Assembly: GCF_000708205.1 (NCBI RefSeq)
Contig: NW_014575552.1
Location: 124,001 to 188,000 of the forward strand
Length of the DNA: 64,000 nucleotides
Direction: 5' to 3'
DNA from: Mixia osmundae IAM 14324
Lineage: Eukaryota > Basidiomycota > Mixiomycetes > Mixiales > Mixiaceae
The translations under genes were made by a program, and so were the position numbers. The notes beneath the pieces were generated by a model. It was not told the DNA's origin and did not search any database. It saw nothing but the letters and a program-made list of their open reading frames with translations. This document shows, one piece after another, positions 10,198 to 22,158 of this stretch; position 1 is the stretch's first letter; the number at the start of each line of letters is the position of its first letter.

Positions 10198-13100
10198 ATG
10201 GCGGAACTCCTACTCTACATGGGCGAGCCCCAAGGCGATGAAGGTGGCCTGTCAGTGGTCCGCTTTGGTCAGCCGGTCAATGTCTCTCGCATCGTTCTGC
10301 AACCTACAACGAGCAATCGGAGCGCGGCTTACCCCATAGGAACGATCATCGTCTGCTTCCATCTTCTCGCAAGCTCAGAGTCCGGTCGATACATCAAGCT
10401 CAGACCGGTACAGCACACGACAGCCGAACTCAAGTATGATCTCAGATCAGGTCCACAAGCTTTTCCGACCATGCTCCCATTGACCTCTTGGGGTCTCTTG
10501 CTGCTCCTGCACGGTGACACGCGAGGCTTAGAGATTCTCGTCTACGGTCGTAAGCGCGAGATATCACCCGTCATGCCCGCGCCATCGTCCGGTTCGCGAG
10601 CAAGCTCGAGAGCAGACAGCCAGTCCCGGTCTCCTGAGCTTGAAGACCGCCCAAGACAAAAGCCCGTCGAGCTACTGTATGATGTCGAATCAGCACTCAC
10701 GATCGTCAAGAGACTCGAACGTCAGCTCATGGCAGAAGTACACCAGATACAAATGAGTGCATCTCAAGCTGATCCGTCAACCTCATCAAGTGTGCCCTCT
10801 GCTTCTTCATCTCAGCCTGGTCCCTTTGATAGCCAGTTGTGTGGAGGAGGTCCGCAACCGTATCACAACGCAGCAAAATCAAGTAATTTCATGCGCAAGC
10901 CATCGCCGGAGCTGCAAACCTCTGCTCGCTCAAGCTATCGAGAGCCCGCCGCACGAGAACCCCCGTCTGCCGTTACGACCCGCTCGCGCACGCCATCGGA
11001 CGGTGCACCCTCACCTTTGCCTCAGTGCACCAGTCCAAGTCGTGCAGATTCGAGCGCTGCGCCGCCGCCTCTGCCACAAGCCAGAGCGTCTTACGAGCGT
11101 CGCAAATCCGCGAGCATGCAAGTCGATGGCCCCGCTTCGTCTGCTTCGCCTACTTCCGATCCCAGGCGACCTCGGCCTCGTCCCAAAGCAGCCTCGACCG
11201 AAACAGACATATGTCCGCCGCCGGTTTCGCCACAGACTGACGCCAAGATACCTGTCTCGGGCCTTTCTCAGCATTGGCACGCTTCGCGATCACCTACAAG
11301 AATGTCCTCGGATACTTCGGCAACCCCTCAAAGCATTTTGTCGACGCCGCTCGGCAGTCTGGGTACACCACAGGATAGTCAGGCAACGTCTTGCGATCAC
11401 TTGCCTACGCCTCGAGAAAATCAAACCACGCCTGCCCTTCGTCAGCCAACTCCCCAGCTTCACCAGACTACGCCGCAGCTTCACCAGCCAACGCCTCTTC
11501 CCACTTTTGCGACGCCGCAGATTTCTCTCCCAGCGCCAAGTAGCGGTCGAGCTATCCCGATCGCAGGCTCGAATGTATTGATTCCCTCGCGAGCGACATC
11601 CACTGCAGGATCTCGAACGCCCCGGGCAGGCATACCGTTTGATGGTTACCGTACGCCGCTCGGAGCAAAGTGTACGCCCGGCAGTACACGTCTCGACATC
11701 AGGACGCCCAACATGGTACCTTCGGCCAGCTACAGAATCAGACCAGACGAGCCAGAGCAGCCTCCGCGCGTCAAGTCAGCCATCGAGATCTTTCTCGAGG
11801 ACAATCCGACAGACGCTCATCCTCGCGATCCTCGGGTGAAGTTACAGCTCGCGAAGAAGCAGCAGCTCCAGACTGCGTACGAGCAATGGGATGAGGGCGA
11901 CATGGGCACCCAGTCATCCGATCAGCTGAGACATTTCGTACACGATCTCAACCTGCTCGTAGCTGAGTCCAAGCAGCTCATGTCGTCCGATAGCTTCGTC
12001 TACGAGCTCGTCGAGCGTGTCATCCGTCAGCATTCTGGAGGCATTCGCGAAATCCTCATGACGCCCTTGCTTGAGAACTTACTCAGGACAACCCAATCCT
12101 ATATGCTTCGTCGCAGAAGCACAAAGACAGATCACGACACGGTGGAGGATGTGCCGAAGGCTGAAATTGCTTTGCGATGCTTCAAGGTCTTTGCAGCTGG
12201 CAGTTGCGATCACGCTTTGCTGCTCCGTATCACTGAGCTCGAGCCTTGGAGCCAATTGGACGGAATCTACAAAAAGCTTATTGCAGACTCTGCAGCAACG
12301 ATCGACGATTCGGCGGAATCAGTGGAGCTCAGAGAGGCGATGGAAGATTTGGGAGAGATGCTCAAGCCGTACTACCTCGTCAATCGATGTCGAAGGTCTC
12401 TCGATGAGGCCGCACAGACAAAATCGCGAGACCATGACCCACTGCCGACTGTTCGCGTCATTCTCGAAGGAGCTAGCCCCAGCCACGCTGTCGCATCTGC
12501 TGTTGCCTACGTGCTCAATCAAGGGACGTGTCTCGAAGGCATGCTCGTCGCAGACTCGACTGAAGCTGTATCATACACGACTCTGGACATATGCTCCCAC
12601 CTCGCCAGAACTACGCCTGGTTGGGCTTGTCTGATGCATGCCGCCAGCATTGACACATTGCCTGCCCGCCCAACGGTCGTGACGCCAAATGCCAAAGTTC
12701 TCAAGAGTCTCAGGTCGCTGTGCCTCACACGGAGCGTACCGAGTCGCACGTCCGAGGACGACATTGCAATGACTGATCTGGTCCAAGCTTTGCACTTGCT
12801 CTACTATCAAGTCGCACTGCTACACAACTACGTCCAGTCAATTTTGGACAGCTCCGCAGATGACCGAATCAATACTGCTCCGAGTACTGCAATGGAGCTC
12901 TCTAGCCGCGCTTCGATGCTAGCTGAGCCAGCTGTAGGTGCATCGCTGAGTGGGCCTCGACGAGCTGAGCTCAAGACACAGATCTATCCTGCGCTCCTGT
13001 CGCATCGCCGAGTACTGCTCGTGACGACACATAACCATGCAAAGCTCAAGCCCAAGGTCAACGGCAAGCTACGAGCATTCTGGTCGGAGCAGACTGCCGA

Positions 13101-14382
13101 TCCTGATATCTTTGCTACGTTGTGGTGGTCCTGGCAGGGCACTTCTCTCCACCGAACGGTCACCCAGCTCCTGTATTCACGCTTATTGACAGCGTGGCAA
13201 ACAGAGGGACAAGGTATGACTGATCTAGCTGTCCTCCATTTCAGCAAACTCAGTATACCTCCTCCGACTCGGGAAAACACCGAATCTCACTTCGAGGAGC
13301 CTTCCGTAGCATGTTCGCTATTAGCATGCATTAACCGTGCCATTTCGCTCCAGGCAGCAGTCTCACCAAAAGCACTTGAGCAACGTCGGTCGTTCGTTGT
13401 TTGCATGATCAAGTTCATCCAACAGATTGGTACTCATCTCAAAAATATCTGCGCCGACATGGCTACGCTTCTCATGCAGCACAATGTCCTCTTCGGTTGT
13501 TCGCGCTTCGAACTCTGGGCAGACCTTGTCGGCAGATGCGCAGAGTATATCGCGGAGATCAGGGAAGATGTATATGTGCCAGAAACGCTGCTCGCCGTCG
13601 TCAATGCGACTGCAGCAGAGCTCGAATACGCGGCCAACGGCGCTCGATCGTGTGCAAGAGTCATGACTGCCACTAGAGCGCGCGTACGGCTGCTACTGAG
13701 TCAATTAGGCGAGCGTACACGAGATCCTGAGCCGCTTGTCAGAGCTTTGCTCGATGCGGATGCTTTGCGACCGATTACTGCAGTCAGCAGCCTGCTCAGC
13801 ATACTGCCCAATGCGAGCAAACTGGACAGCCGCAAGTGCACGCAATGGCAGCACGCGCTCCAGCAAGACACTGAAGAACTTGCAATTACACTTTGCGCAG
13901 CAGGATCGTTGACCCAGACGGGTCGGCGACTAGTGCAAAGCACATTGTTGGCTGCGTGTACGTTCAGCGTATCCCTTGTAGACATCTTCAAGGCCATCAT
14001 CGAGTCATTGTTCGCAAGTGGTACCACCGAGCCGACCTTCACAGCAAAGACGAGTCTCTTCACGACCTTGATTGGAGAATCGAACATCAAAGTCGCGCTC
14101 GATGCGTTGTGTGAGCAACGCGCAGAATTCAAGGGCTATCTAGACATTATTCTCGACGCAGAAAGGCGAGGTGTACCACAAGTGCCTGGCAAGCGCACAA
14201 CCGATCTCGCACCAATAGCTGACTGTGATTCCGCCTGCCAAGATTACAGCTGCGCCCAGTGCATGCGCACTTTGAAGCCGAGGCTGGAAATCTCGTTGGA
14301 CAGTAAGAGATCCCGCAGATCAGCGCCGAAACGAAGCTACCACAGTACAGAATATCGCCTGACTGATGCGGATGGCCGCTAG
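10198..14382 (+). CDS. Virilizer-like protein, paralogue 1
   Basis: A single exon encodes 1394 residues from the first ATG (10198). The N-terminal 140 residues resemble the Virilizer/VIRMA N-terminal domain: VVRFGQPVNVSRIVL, a central beta-rich stretch, then GLEILVYGRKRE. Virilizer scaffolds the nuclear mRNA m6A methyltransferase (MIS/MACOM) complex. Residues about 170-530 are Pro/Ser/Thr-rich, with short TPQLHQ-type repeats, and look disordered. From about 540 the protein is predicted helical (HEAT/ARM-like) to the end. It lies 121 bp from the divergent AsnRS gene and 88 bp upstream of a paralogue in the same orientation. The domain call comes from N-terminal pattern similarity and would need a profile search to be firm. 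Confidence 0.7.
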   Translation: MAELLLYMGEPQGDEGGLSVVRFGQPVNVSRIVLQPTTSNRSAAYPIGTIIVCFHLLASSESGRYIKLRPVQHTTAELKYDLRSGPQAFPTMLPLTSWGLLLLLHGDTRGLEILVYGRKREISPVMPAPSSGSRASSRADSQSRSPELEDRPRQKPVELLYDVESALTIVKRLERQLMAEVHQIQMSASQADPSTSSSVPSASSSQPGPFDSQLCGGGPQPYHNAAKSSNFMRKPSPELQTSARSSYREPAAREPPSAVTTRSRTPSDGAPSPLPQCTSPSRADSSAAPPPLPQARASYERRKSASMQVDGPASSASPTSDPRRPRPRPKAASTETDICPPPVSPQTDAKIPVSGLSQHWHASRSPTRMSSDTSATPQSILSTPLGSLGTPQDSQATSCDHLPTPRENQTTPALRQPTPQLHQTTPQLHQPTPLPTFATPQISLPAPSSGRAIPIAGSNVLIPSRATSTAGSRTPRAGIPFDGYRTPLGAKCTPGSTRLDIRTPNMVPSASYRIRPDEPEQPPRVKSAIEIFLEDNPTDAHPRDPRVKLQLAKKQQLQTAYEQWDEGDMGTQSSDQLRHFVHDLNLLVAESKQLMSSDSFVYELVERVIRQHSGGIREILMTPLLENLLRTTQSYMLRRRSTKTDHDTVEDVPKAEIALRCFKVFAAGSCDHALLLRITELEPWSQLDGIYKKLIADSAATIDDSAESVELREAMEDLGEMLKPYYLVNRCRRSLDEAAQTKSRDHDPLPTVRVILEGASPSHAVASAVAYVLNQGTCLEGMLVADSTEAVSYTTLDICSHLARTTPGWACLMHAASIDTLPARPTVVTPNAKVLKSLRSLCLTRSVPSRTSEDDIAMTDLVQALHLLYYQVALLHNYVQSILDSSADDRINTAPSTAMELSSRASMLAEPAVGASLSGPRRAELKTQIYPALLSHRRVLLVTTHNHAKLKPKVNGKLRAFWSEQTADPDIFATLWWSWQGTSLHRTVTQLLYSRLLTAWQTEGQGMTDLAVLHFSKLSIPPPTRENTESHFEEPSVACSLLACINRAISLQAAVSPKALEQRRSFVVCMIKFIQQIGTHLKNICADMATLLMQHNVLFGCSRFELWADLVGRCAEYIAEIREDVYVPETLLAVVNATAAELEYAANGARSCARVMTATRARVRLLLSQLGERTRDPEPLVRALLDADALRPITAVSSLLSILPNASKLDSRKCTQWQHALQQDTEELAITLCAAGSLTQTGRRLVQSTLLAACTFSVSLVDIFKAIIESLFASGTTEPTFTAKTSLFTTLIGESNIKVALDALCEQRAEFKGYLDIILDAERRGVPQVPGKRTTDLAPIADCDSACQDYSCAQCMRTLKPRLEISLDSKRSRRSAPKRSYHSTEYRLTDADGR

Positions 14383-14470
14383 GACCGTAGTGTAAGTCTA
14401 GGCTACGTCAATGCCGTACACTGATGACGTGCTGTGGGGCAGCGTGCACGTCAAGCAGACTATTAAATGA

Positions 14471-17400
14471 ATGCAAGTTCATGATTCTCTAGCTATGCTC
14501 CAGGCTAGCTCTGAAACTTCTCAGCGCACTGTGCGCGCAGCGCTGCCGGCCAGTATGGCTGATGCGTTGCTCTGGCAGGGTGTGCCGACGCCTGATGCTG
14601 AAGGCATGTCATGTGTGCGCTTCGAAGTGCCCGTCAATGTCAGCAGAATAGATCTCTTTGCGGACGATCCCTCTTCAAAGACTGCACCAGGAACGCTCAC
14701 AATTCTGCTACATGTGCTGCCACAAGCTGCGTCTGGACAACAGATTGTCGCTCGTCCGGCCTATTTCGAATATGTCAGTATACCCTACGACCTCACGGCG
14801 GGCGCCCAAATGTTCCCTACCGGCGTACCACCTACGTCTTTTGGCATCTTGCTCGTCCTTCACGGTACTTGCGTAAATCTATCGATGGCAGTGTACGGTA
14901 ACAAGCGCCCGCCAACGAGTTCGAATGCGAGCAAAGCTGCCTTTGACGCCCTCAAACATTCCACGAATCTCGTGCCTCTCGGCCAAGCTGATGCGAGCGC
15001 ACGACGTTATGACATGCGCAACGCAATGGAGCTTTTGGACAAGTGCCATGTTCGAGTCAACGTCGAGCTCGATGGCATTGAGAGACAAATCATGGGGGGA
15101 CAGAAGGGGCGTGATACCGTCGCAGCGGATAGCTCCACGACCAGACATATCACAGCTGCGTTGGCGAGCCGAACAACGATAAACGCTGACCAAGCAGTCG
15201 CTGACCTGACATCAACAAGCGCAGCGAACGGCCGCGCAAGATCACTGCGTTCAGACGCGAATACGAGAGACAAATCCGACATAGCTGCGAATGCCAATCA
15301 TACTCACTCACATCACTCTCTGGCGCCTCCGTCAGCAGCAGACTCTGGCGGTGAGGCAAGCAGCACCAAAAAGCAAGGATGCACAGATGCCATCCGAGGG
15401 CTAAACGATGAGAGTATTATCTCCTTCCTACAAGATTTGACGTATGCGCTGCCGATCAAGGGAGAAATGACAGAGAGCGTCTTGCTAGCGCTTGAGGACG
15501 CCTACGAATATTGGTCAGAGCGCATGTATGCAGAGATGTCGCCGCAGAAATTACGCTCCTTTGTTGAGGATCTTTCGCTCGTTGCAAGTAGATCGAAGAG
15601 ACTTGCCAGCGAGCATCGCTTCGTATACGATCTAGCGCATCAACTTGCGCGCTTTCACGTCGACGGTGTACGAGTAATGCTTACGACACATTTACTCGAT
15701 GATCTCATTGCGCAAGCTGCTTTGGCAAAGGAAAGAATCGTCGTCGCGATCAAGCTGCACGATCTATTGGCTGCATGCTCTTCAGATCATGCAGCCCTAT
15801 TACGCATGACTGAGCCGCACAATGCAGAGCTGCTGGAAAGAATTGAGGCGCGTATGCCGGCCTCGCCCACGCCGCTCGGGCACCCTCTACGTCACGCTCG
15901 ATTGCTCATTACCTGTCGTGCACGTCTGCGTCGTCTTGTCGACCAGACGGCCGGCGATCAGACTGTGCTGGCGCTGCGAAGAATCTTGGGTCAGGCTCGT
16001 GCATCGCCTCACGTTGCTTCGGCTGTCGCTTGCCTTGCTTACGACCTGCCAGTCGTCGATCGTCTACTAATGCAAGTCCCAGAACAGCCCTCGCACAATT
16101 GCGCACTGTTGGACGTCTGCAGACTTCTGCTCGAGACTGCGTCTGGATTGGCCTGCCTGTTTCGGGCAAGTGGGGGGATCCATGATAAGCAGACTGGCGC
16201 GCAGCCATCCTCTATTGATGTGGCTACACTGATCAAACTGCAAGGAAGATTGCCAGCGTCTAAACGCATCGCTCGCGATTTGCTATCGATCGACGCTGTA
16301 ATCAGTGCTTCGCGCATGCTGTTTGGACAATCAAAGGTCCTTATGCAGTATGTAGAGCGTGTGGGCGCCCAGCACCCGACAGATTCACGCAGCATGCCGC
16401 TCGGCGCCATGGCCCTTCGCAGAGACCCTTGCTTCGTAAGCTGCGCTCTCGTATGCTGCGAGAAGACGCTGAGCGTAGTCTTCAGATTCTGCCAGCACTC
16501 TGCGTGCATCGTCCAGTTGCTGCGGTCGCAGATATGAGCGGTGATCACTATAAGTCAGAACATAACGAGGCATTCAGATATTTCTGGACAAGCCGATTCC
16601 GCAAGCCTGATGTCTATGCACGCTTATGGCGATTGTGGCACGACACACCGCTCGGCACGCGCTTGCTTCGCATGATCCCCACTGCCCTAGCACAGGACTG
16701 TAGAGGCAAACCCTTTACAATCTCGAGAGCTGCTCACGTCTGCCTCACCAATATAGAAATCTTGCGCTTGCCGATGCCCGCAGACACGGCTTCATGCGCT
16801 ACAACTCTGTCATCTTTGCTCGCCTATCTCAACGATCTCAACGATGCGGAGCTTACTCGTGAACCATGTGGCGACCTGGAGCAGAACGGGGCTCTTATGG
16901 AAGCCCAGATCGTGGTCGAGGAGATGATGAGAGTGCTTCGCGACATTGCGTCCGCTCTTTACGATCTCGAGGACATAAAGTTCGAGCAAACGAGCATGGT
17001 CGAAAAGATCCAAAGCTGCGTGCAGATTGAGATCTGCGCAGACCTTGTCGGCAGGTGTGCAGAATACCTATGCTGGGCGGGCAAGCCTACACAAAACGTT
17101 CCGATCGCGTCTGCCATCTGCGCAGTCGCAACGCAACTTGACGTGCTGTACCGCGAAGACCACTCAGATGCTTTGACAATCACTTCGACATTCATGCGAA
17201 TACGCGCAATGCTTGCATGCTTCGGCAAACGCGTACAAGAACCAGCCAAGATTGTTCGCACAGTCGTACAATCATGCGAGAACCATCCAGTCTGCTCATT
17301 GACGCTACTTCTTAGCCTGCTACCGGATCTCACGACAGCAGGGACACTTGATCCAAAGCGATCCGCAAGCTGGGCGGCGGCCCTCGATTCTGCTCTGCCC

Positions 17401-18000
17401 AAATTAGTAGGGACTCTGTGTGCTGCTGGCGGCTCCGTGGATATTGGCGCTCAGCTCATTTTGCAATTCTTCCACATCTCACACGCGTTGAGCAAAGACT
17501 TGCCGGTTGGCATCATCGAAGCCATGCTGGAAAATTTATGCGGATTCGCGAACGATGAGGACACGTTTCCGATTCCGAAGAACGTAGCCAACCTTGTGGA
17601 GCTATTCCAATCAGACGGCATGCTGCATGAGGCATTTGAGGCAGCTTGCGAACGACAAAAGGCCTTCAAAGGTCGGCTCATCCGTTTCCTCAAGATCGAC
17701 AACGATCACTCCTCGGCATGGCGACAACGCCGATCGATGCTGATCGATTCGCTCCAGGACGCTTCCTCGAGTGCACACCGAAAGAGAGCGAGAGGTCAAT
17801 CCGACAATTTTGAGCGAGTCACCAGACCGCATCTGGCGTTCAGCCAAACGCCTCAGCGGGTCAGCTCAGGAGAAGAAAGCAAGGAGCCAGACGTCACCAC
17901 GGGCGGCAAGTCCTACCCAGCTTCATCATTCCGCGAGCAGAGCGCAAACGCGCCGCCAAGTCGTCCGGCATCACAGCATGTGAGTGAACACCAGACGTGA
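14471..18000 (+). CDS. Virilizer-like protein, paralogue 2 (tandem duplicate)
   Basis: Same architecture as the upstream gene: an N-terminal domain with CVRFEVPVNVSRIDLF and SMAVYGNKRP, a shorter disordered linker, then helical repeats alignable along the whole length (for example RFELWADLVGRCAEYIAEI upstream and QIEICADLVGRCAEYLCWA here). The frame changes between 16360 and 16486. I interpret this as one intron, either 16361-16422 (GTGGGC...GCAG, which preserves similarity to the paralogue) or 16436-16485 (GTAAGC...TCAG, the better splice sites). Either gives about 1155-1159 residues. The first ATG is 14471; by analogy with paralogue 1 translation could start at 14555. A GTGAGT near 17981 might add a last intron and change the final residues. 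Confidence 0.68.
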
Positions 18001-18106
18001 ATGCCCTCGGTGCGCTGACAGCGATCACAGGTGGACGTGTATCAACGCAGCAATGTGAGATCGTGAATGCGTACAAATATGACAACAACAGTGTGGTTGT
18101 AACTTT

Positions 18107-19977
18107 TCACGCAAAGTACTCGCTTTCGGTGGCGTCTCGGTCAGGTGTGACGGGCGCGGCTCGCCTGGTCTGACTCTTGTTGCCCATGCGATGTAGTCTC
18201 TTGCGGGTTGCCCTGATGGGCATGAGGTCGGCCGATCTGAGGCCTTCGCCGGATTGGCCAGGCACAAAGGGCGCACTGCGAGCTGTAAAGTGTTCGGGCT
18301 TGCGCGTAAACGGACTGAGCGTGTTGTTGGAGACTTTGAGCAACGAGATTTGAGCGAGTGAGTCGCTTTCCTTAGAATCTAGTATGATCGCCTCCTTCCC
18401 TTCGCTGCGCAAGACAATGCCATGCGACTCATAGTCTGCTTCGGAGGCCGGAGCAGGCGCAGCCGTTCCTTGGGATGACGCCGATCCAGAGGGCGAATAG
18501 GAGCGAGCTCGGTCGACAAAGGAACGAGGATCGGCTCTGCCAAGAGCCGAGTGACTTCTGTAGCTGGGTGGACGAGAGAAGGATGTCTGACTGTAGACCG
18601 ACATGGGAGGTCTGAGGAAGGGCTGCTCAAAGTCACGGAAGCTGCGGGCATCGCTTGTGGATGCGTTGGCTCTCATTTGCGGTCGCTTTGGAGGTGAGCC
18701 TACATTGGCCGCTACGGTAGACGCGTCATCTGACGCTGTCGATGAGCGAGCATGCGAAGGCTCGAGTCGCATCTGTGACTGGGTATGAAAGACGCGAGGG
18801 CGAGTTATCGTACCGCCGCCTACGGCAGGTATACGTTCCCAGACGAGCCTGTCTTGCCCCTTGTCAGATGAAGCATCGAGTTCGATGGAAGACATGGCAT
18901 CGGCTAGCGCGGTTGTGCTACGCGAGTCATCGTCGACAATGTCACCGAGGCCATGAGCTCGACCTTCCTGTGCGATCTTGCCAAGTCCCCCGAAAGCACC
19001 GACGGTCGAGATAGCGTCGTCGCGCATGCCATAGGTGGGGTCATAGTTCTCTAGCGCGTCCGGTACAGAGTCGGCATCGTATGACCGCGTCGCAGATTCG
19101 GCAGGCTTGCGAGAGGGCTGCTTGACCGGTTCGGCAGCCTCGACTGGCGTGTCTTGCTCCTCTGAAGCATCACGAGGGCGATTGCGATAAGCGACGTGGG
19201 TCTGAATCTTAGCTGTGGGCTCGAAATTACGTCTGACGCCTGCTTTGCCGCCGGAAGCACTGATGACGCCCTCGCTAAGCCATCGTTGACTGAGCTTGTG
19301 GATGATGCTAGGCAGATCTGATCTGAACATCTCGCGCAGTTGGCCCTCGATCTCCCTCTGGATGAAGCCTTGTATCGCGCCTACGCTGTCAAACGTCGAG
19401 GAGACCTTGACAGACTGGAGGGGATCCGTCTTGAAAACAAGGGTGATGCCCTTTTGTTTCGATATGACGAGGATGATGATGGCATGCAGCTTGAGATCTG
19501 ACAGCCGGAGCTTCATGGGCACGATGAGAGGAGCGGACGCAAAGAGGATAGCAGGCGTAGGCAGCAGATCCAACGTGGGTTTCGTCTGATGAGGTAACGG
19601 ATTCGCTTGTATTTTCGTCTCGAGCTCGATGTAGGCGTCGCCCGCATAGGTCAGCTTGAAGATCCCTCTGAAGCGATCCATGGCGAGGTCACCAATCTCG
19701 AGGACATCGAGGTCCGGTGGCTGCAGACCCTCATCAGTCTGTCGCGAGCAGGCAGAAGCGGAGTACGTACGACTGAGCCCATGTGGAGCTCCTTGACGTT
19801 GATGACATCAGCGATGATGGGCGGCTTCTGTCCTTTGTTGAGCGCCTGTCAGTTTGCCATCCGTCAGCCGTGCCTTTGTTGGCCTGGATGAGAGGTGATG
19901 CTGACTTGATGGAGCAATTGCCTGGCATCTGCATAGAACCCCTCGCTGAAGGCAGGCCACTGAAAGGCAAAGGCCAT
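18107..19977 (-). CDS. MDM34: Mdm34, ERMES complex subunit (SMP domain)
   Basis: Exons (minus) 19977-19906, 19845-19771 and 19720-18107 give 586 residues. The conserved N-terminus is unmistakable: MAFAFQWPAF, ALNKGQKPPIIADVINVKEL, VPPDLDVLEIGDLAMDRFRG, IFKLTYAGDAYIELETKIQA. Residues 1-200 form the lipid-binding SMP domain. The remainder is a Ser/Arg-rich, probably disordered tail. Mdm34 is an outer-mitochondrial-membrane part of ERMES, which tethers ER and mitochondria and moves phospholipids between them. The first intron has donor GTCAGC; the second is placed at GTACGT so that HMGSV joins PPDLDV. Only 153 bp separate it from the divergent RIO1 start. Confidence 0.93.
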
Positions 19978-20130
19978 GTCGGGCTACTCTACGGCTTCCT
20001 CGGGCCGATCATGGTCATCGCTTGTGCTGAGACATGCTGCCCTGTTGACAAAGTCGAGGAGCGAGGAGGAGCGACAAATCAATTTCGAGTCCTCTGTCGA
20101 CGGTTGACCCACCCCCTTTGCTCCCCTGTG

Positions 20131-22103
20131 ATGAGCCATGTAGACCCCCAACAGGCTGGCCAAGGTGCCCCTGGGCTTGTGGAAGACTCTACGCACACGT
20201 CTCAAGCCAATGGCAGGACACCAGAGGCTTACATCGATCAGGCACCTCTCGATTCTGACTTGCTCGAGCACGACAGAGACGACGAAGAGGATGATGATGA
20301 TGATGACGACGACGAGACTGATGAGGCAGAGTACAGCCTCAGTCATGCGCTCGATGAAGTCAACGATCAGGACTGGGAGAATGCATCGGGAGGTAGGCAC
20401 CGTCGGCCTGTCCGGTATGATGCACAGGCTGAAGAGGCCTCGTGCAGATCTCACGAAGCGGTACAACCGTATGAGGCAGCATGTCTATGCTTCTGCTGCG
20501 CCGTCTGCAGCTTCAAACAGAGCAGAGCAATCTGCTCCTGCCTCTCACTCCGTCCTACCGGCTGCCAACTCGCGCAGGAAACAGCTCGAGAGCGAGACGC
20601 ATCGACCGTCAGGCAGCACGAATGGCAAGGCACCCGTCCATCAGGACAAGGTCGAGTCTGCCCTCAACGAGCTCGCCCATCGCTTCGGCGAAAGGATCAA
20701 TCTCAGCGATGCTGCACTCGGCGTTGGCGTCACGCGCAAAGGTGGCAGCGAGCGCGTCCTCGTCAAGGACAAGAGCGACAGAGCGACGAACGAGCAAGTC
20801 CTCGATCCCCGTACCCGCCTTGTTCTCTTCAAGATGATCGGGCGAGGCTTGCTGGATCGCATCGATGGTTGCGTCAGCACGGGCAAGGAGGCAAATGTAT
20901 ATCACGCTGTGGGCTACCCACTCGATCAACCGGAGAGCAAGGAAATCACTCACTATGCGCTCAAGATATACAAGACGTCTATCCTCGTCTTCAAGGATCG
21001 AGATCGCTACGTCACCGGCGAATTTCGTTTCAAGTCTGGCTACGCTCGCTCCAACCCGCGCAAGATGGTCAGGTTATGGGCAGAGAAGGAGATGCGCAAT
21101 CTTCGAAGAATGTGGGCTGCCGGCATGCGGTGCCCTCAGCCTATCGAAGTGCGCAACAACGTCCTCGTCATGACCTTTCTCAGCCCCGACACCGGAAGCT
21201 GGGAGGCTGCACCGAGGTTGAAAGATGCCAGTCTGCCCCGAGAGACGATCGATACGCTCTACGTAGAGATGCTGCAGATTCTCAGGACGCTCTACTGCGT
21301 CTGTCACCTCGTGCACGCCGATCTGAGCGAATACAATGTCTTGTGAGCCCCGACAAGCCCGAGTTTGCTCAATGACTGACTGGGTGAACTCGGCTCTCAG
21401 GTATCACCAGGAGCACCTGTTCATCATCGACGTCTCACAATCTGTCGAGCATGACCATCCTCACGCCTTCGACTTCCTACGCGCAGACATCAAGAATGTC
21501 GAAGAATTCTTCAATCGCCGCGGCGTACAGACACTCGGGCTCAGAGAGACATTCGACTTTACAATAGGCAACTGGGACCACCGCGATCTCAGTCTACGGG
21601 TCATTCGCGACGAGCTCGCGAGACGTCTGGCACTAGAGCACGAAGCAGATCAAGCAGCGGAGGCCAACACCCTGACAGCTGGTGACCTCAACAGTGAGCA
21701 CAAAAGAGATGAAGACGCCATCTTTGCAAAGTCGTTCATTCCGCGTACACTCTACGAGGTCTACGATGCCGAGCGTGATGTAGAGACTGTGCAGAGAGGC
21801 GAAGGGGATCAGCTCATCTATGGTAAATTGACTGGCATGGACCAGGTCGAGACGGCCGCGCAGGACGGCATCGAGAGCCAGTCGAGCGAGGACAGCGGAA
21901 GCGAGAGCGAGAGTGATTCCGAATCTGATAGCGGCGGTGACGACGATCGAGTGCGCGTGCTCAAAGGAAAGAAATTTGAGGATAAGCAAGCCAAGAAGGA
22001 TCGCAAGACTGCGACAAGAGAGGAACGTCGCGAGAAGCGCAAGCACAAGATACCGAAAGCAGAAAAGAAGCGGCGCGTCAAGAAGACGTCAGGCAAGCGC
22101 TAA
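20131..22103 (+). CDS. RIO1: Rio1 atypical serine kinase/ATPase
   Basis: Exons 20131-20392, 20448-21342 and 21401-22103 give 619 residues. A poly-Asp acidic segment near residue 55 precedes the RIO domain. That domain has the phosphate-binding loop STGKEANVYHAV, the lysine in HYALKIYKTS, a flexible-loop region, catalytic HADLSEYNVL and the metal-binding IIDVSQSVEHDHP. The C-terminus is acidic (SESDSESDSGG) and then strongly basic (KRRVKKTSGKR), consistent with nuclear or pre-ribosomal location. Rio1 acts in late 40S subunit maturation (20S pre-rRNA cleavage). Intron 21343-21400 splits NVL|YHQEH in the catalytic core. Its 3' end lies 55 bp from the convergent ILV3 stop. Confidence 0.96.
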
Positions 22104-22158
22104 GCATGTGACTTTCTCCGCATATGTTGTTGTAATGCAAGTGCATTTGCGTACAACC

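Noticed and set aside
11430-11530. Repetitive TPQLHQ-type coding stretch considered as a minisatellite
   Set aside because: The DNA units are imperfect and few; it is better described as low-complexity protein sequence in the linker of the Virilizer-like protein.
10757-11581. Long alternative open frame inside the Virilizer-like gene
   Set aside because: It lies in a GC-rich, disordered-region stretch where all frames lack stops; the real frame continues on both sides with homology to the paralogue.
19783-21375. 530-codon open frame overlapping MDM34 and RIO1
   Set aside because: Its N-terminal part is antisense to MDM34 exons, and the rest is an out-of-frame reading of the RIO1 kinase domain.
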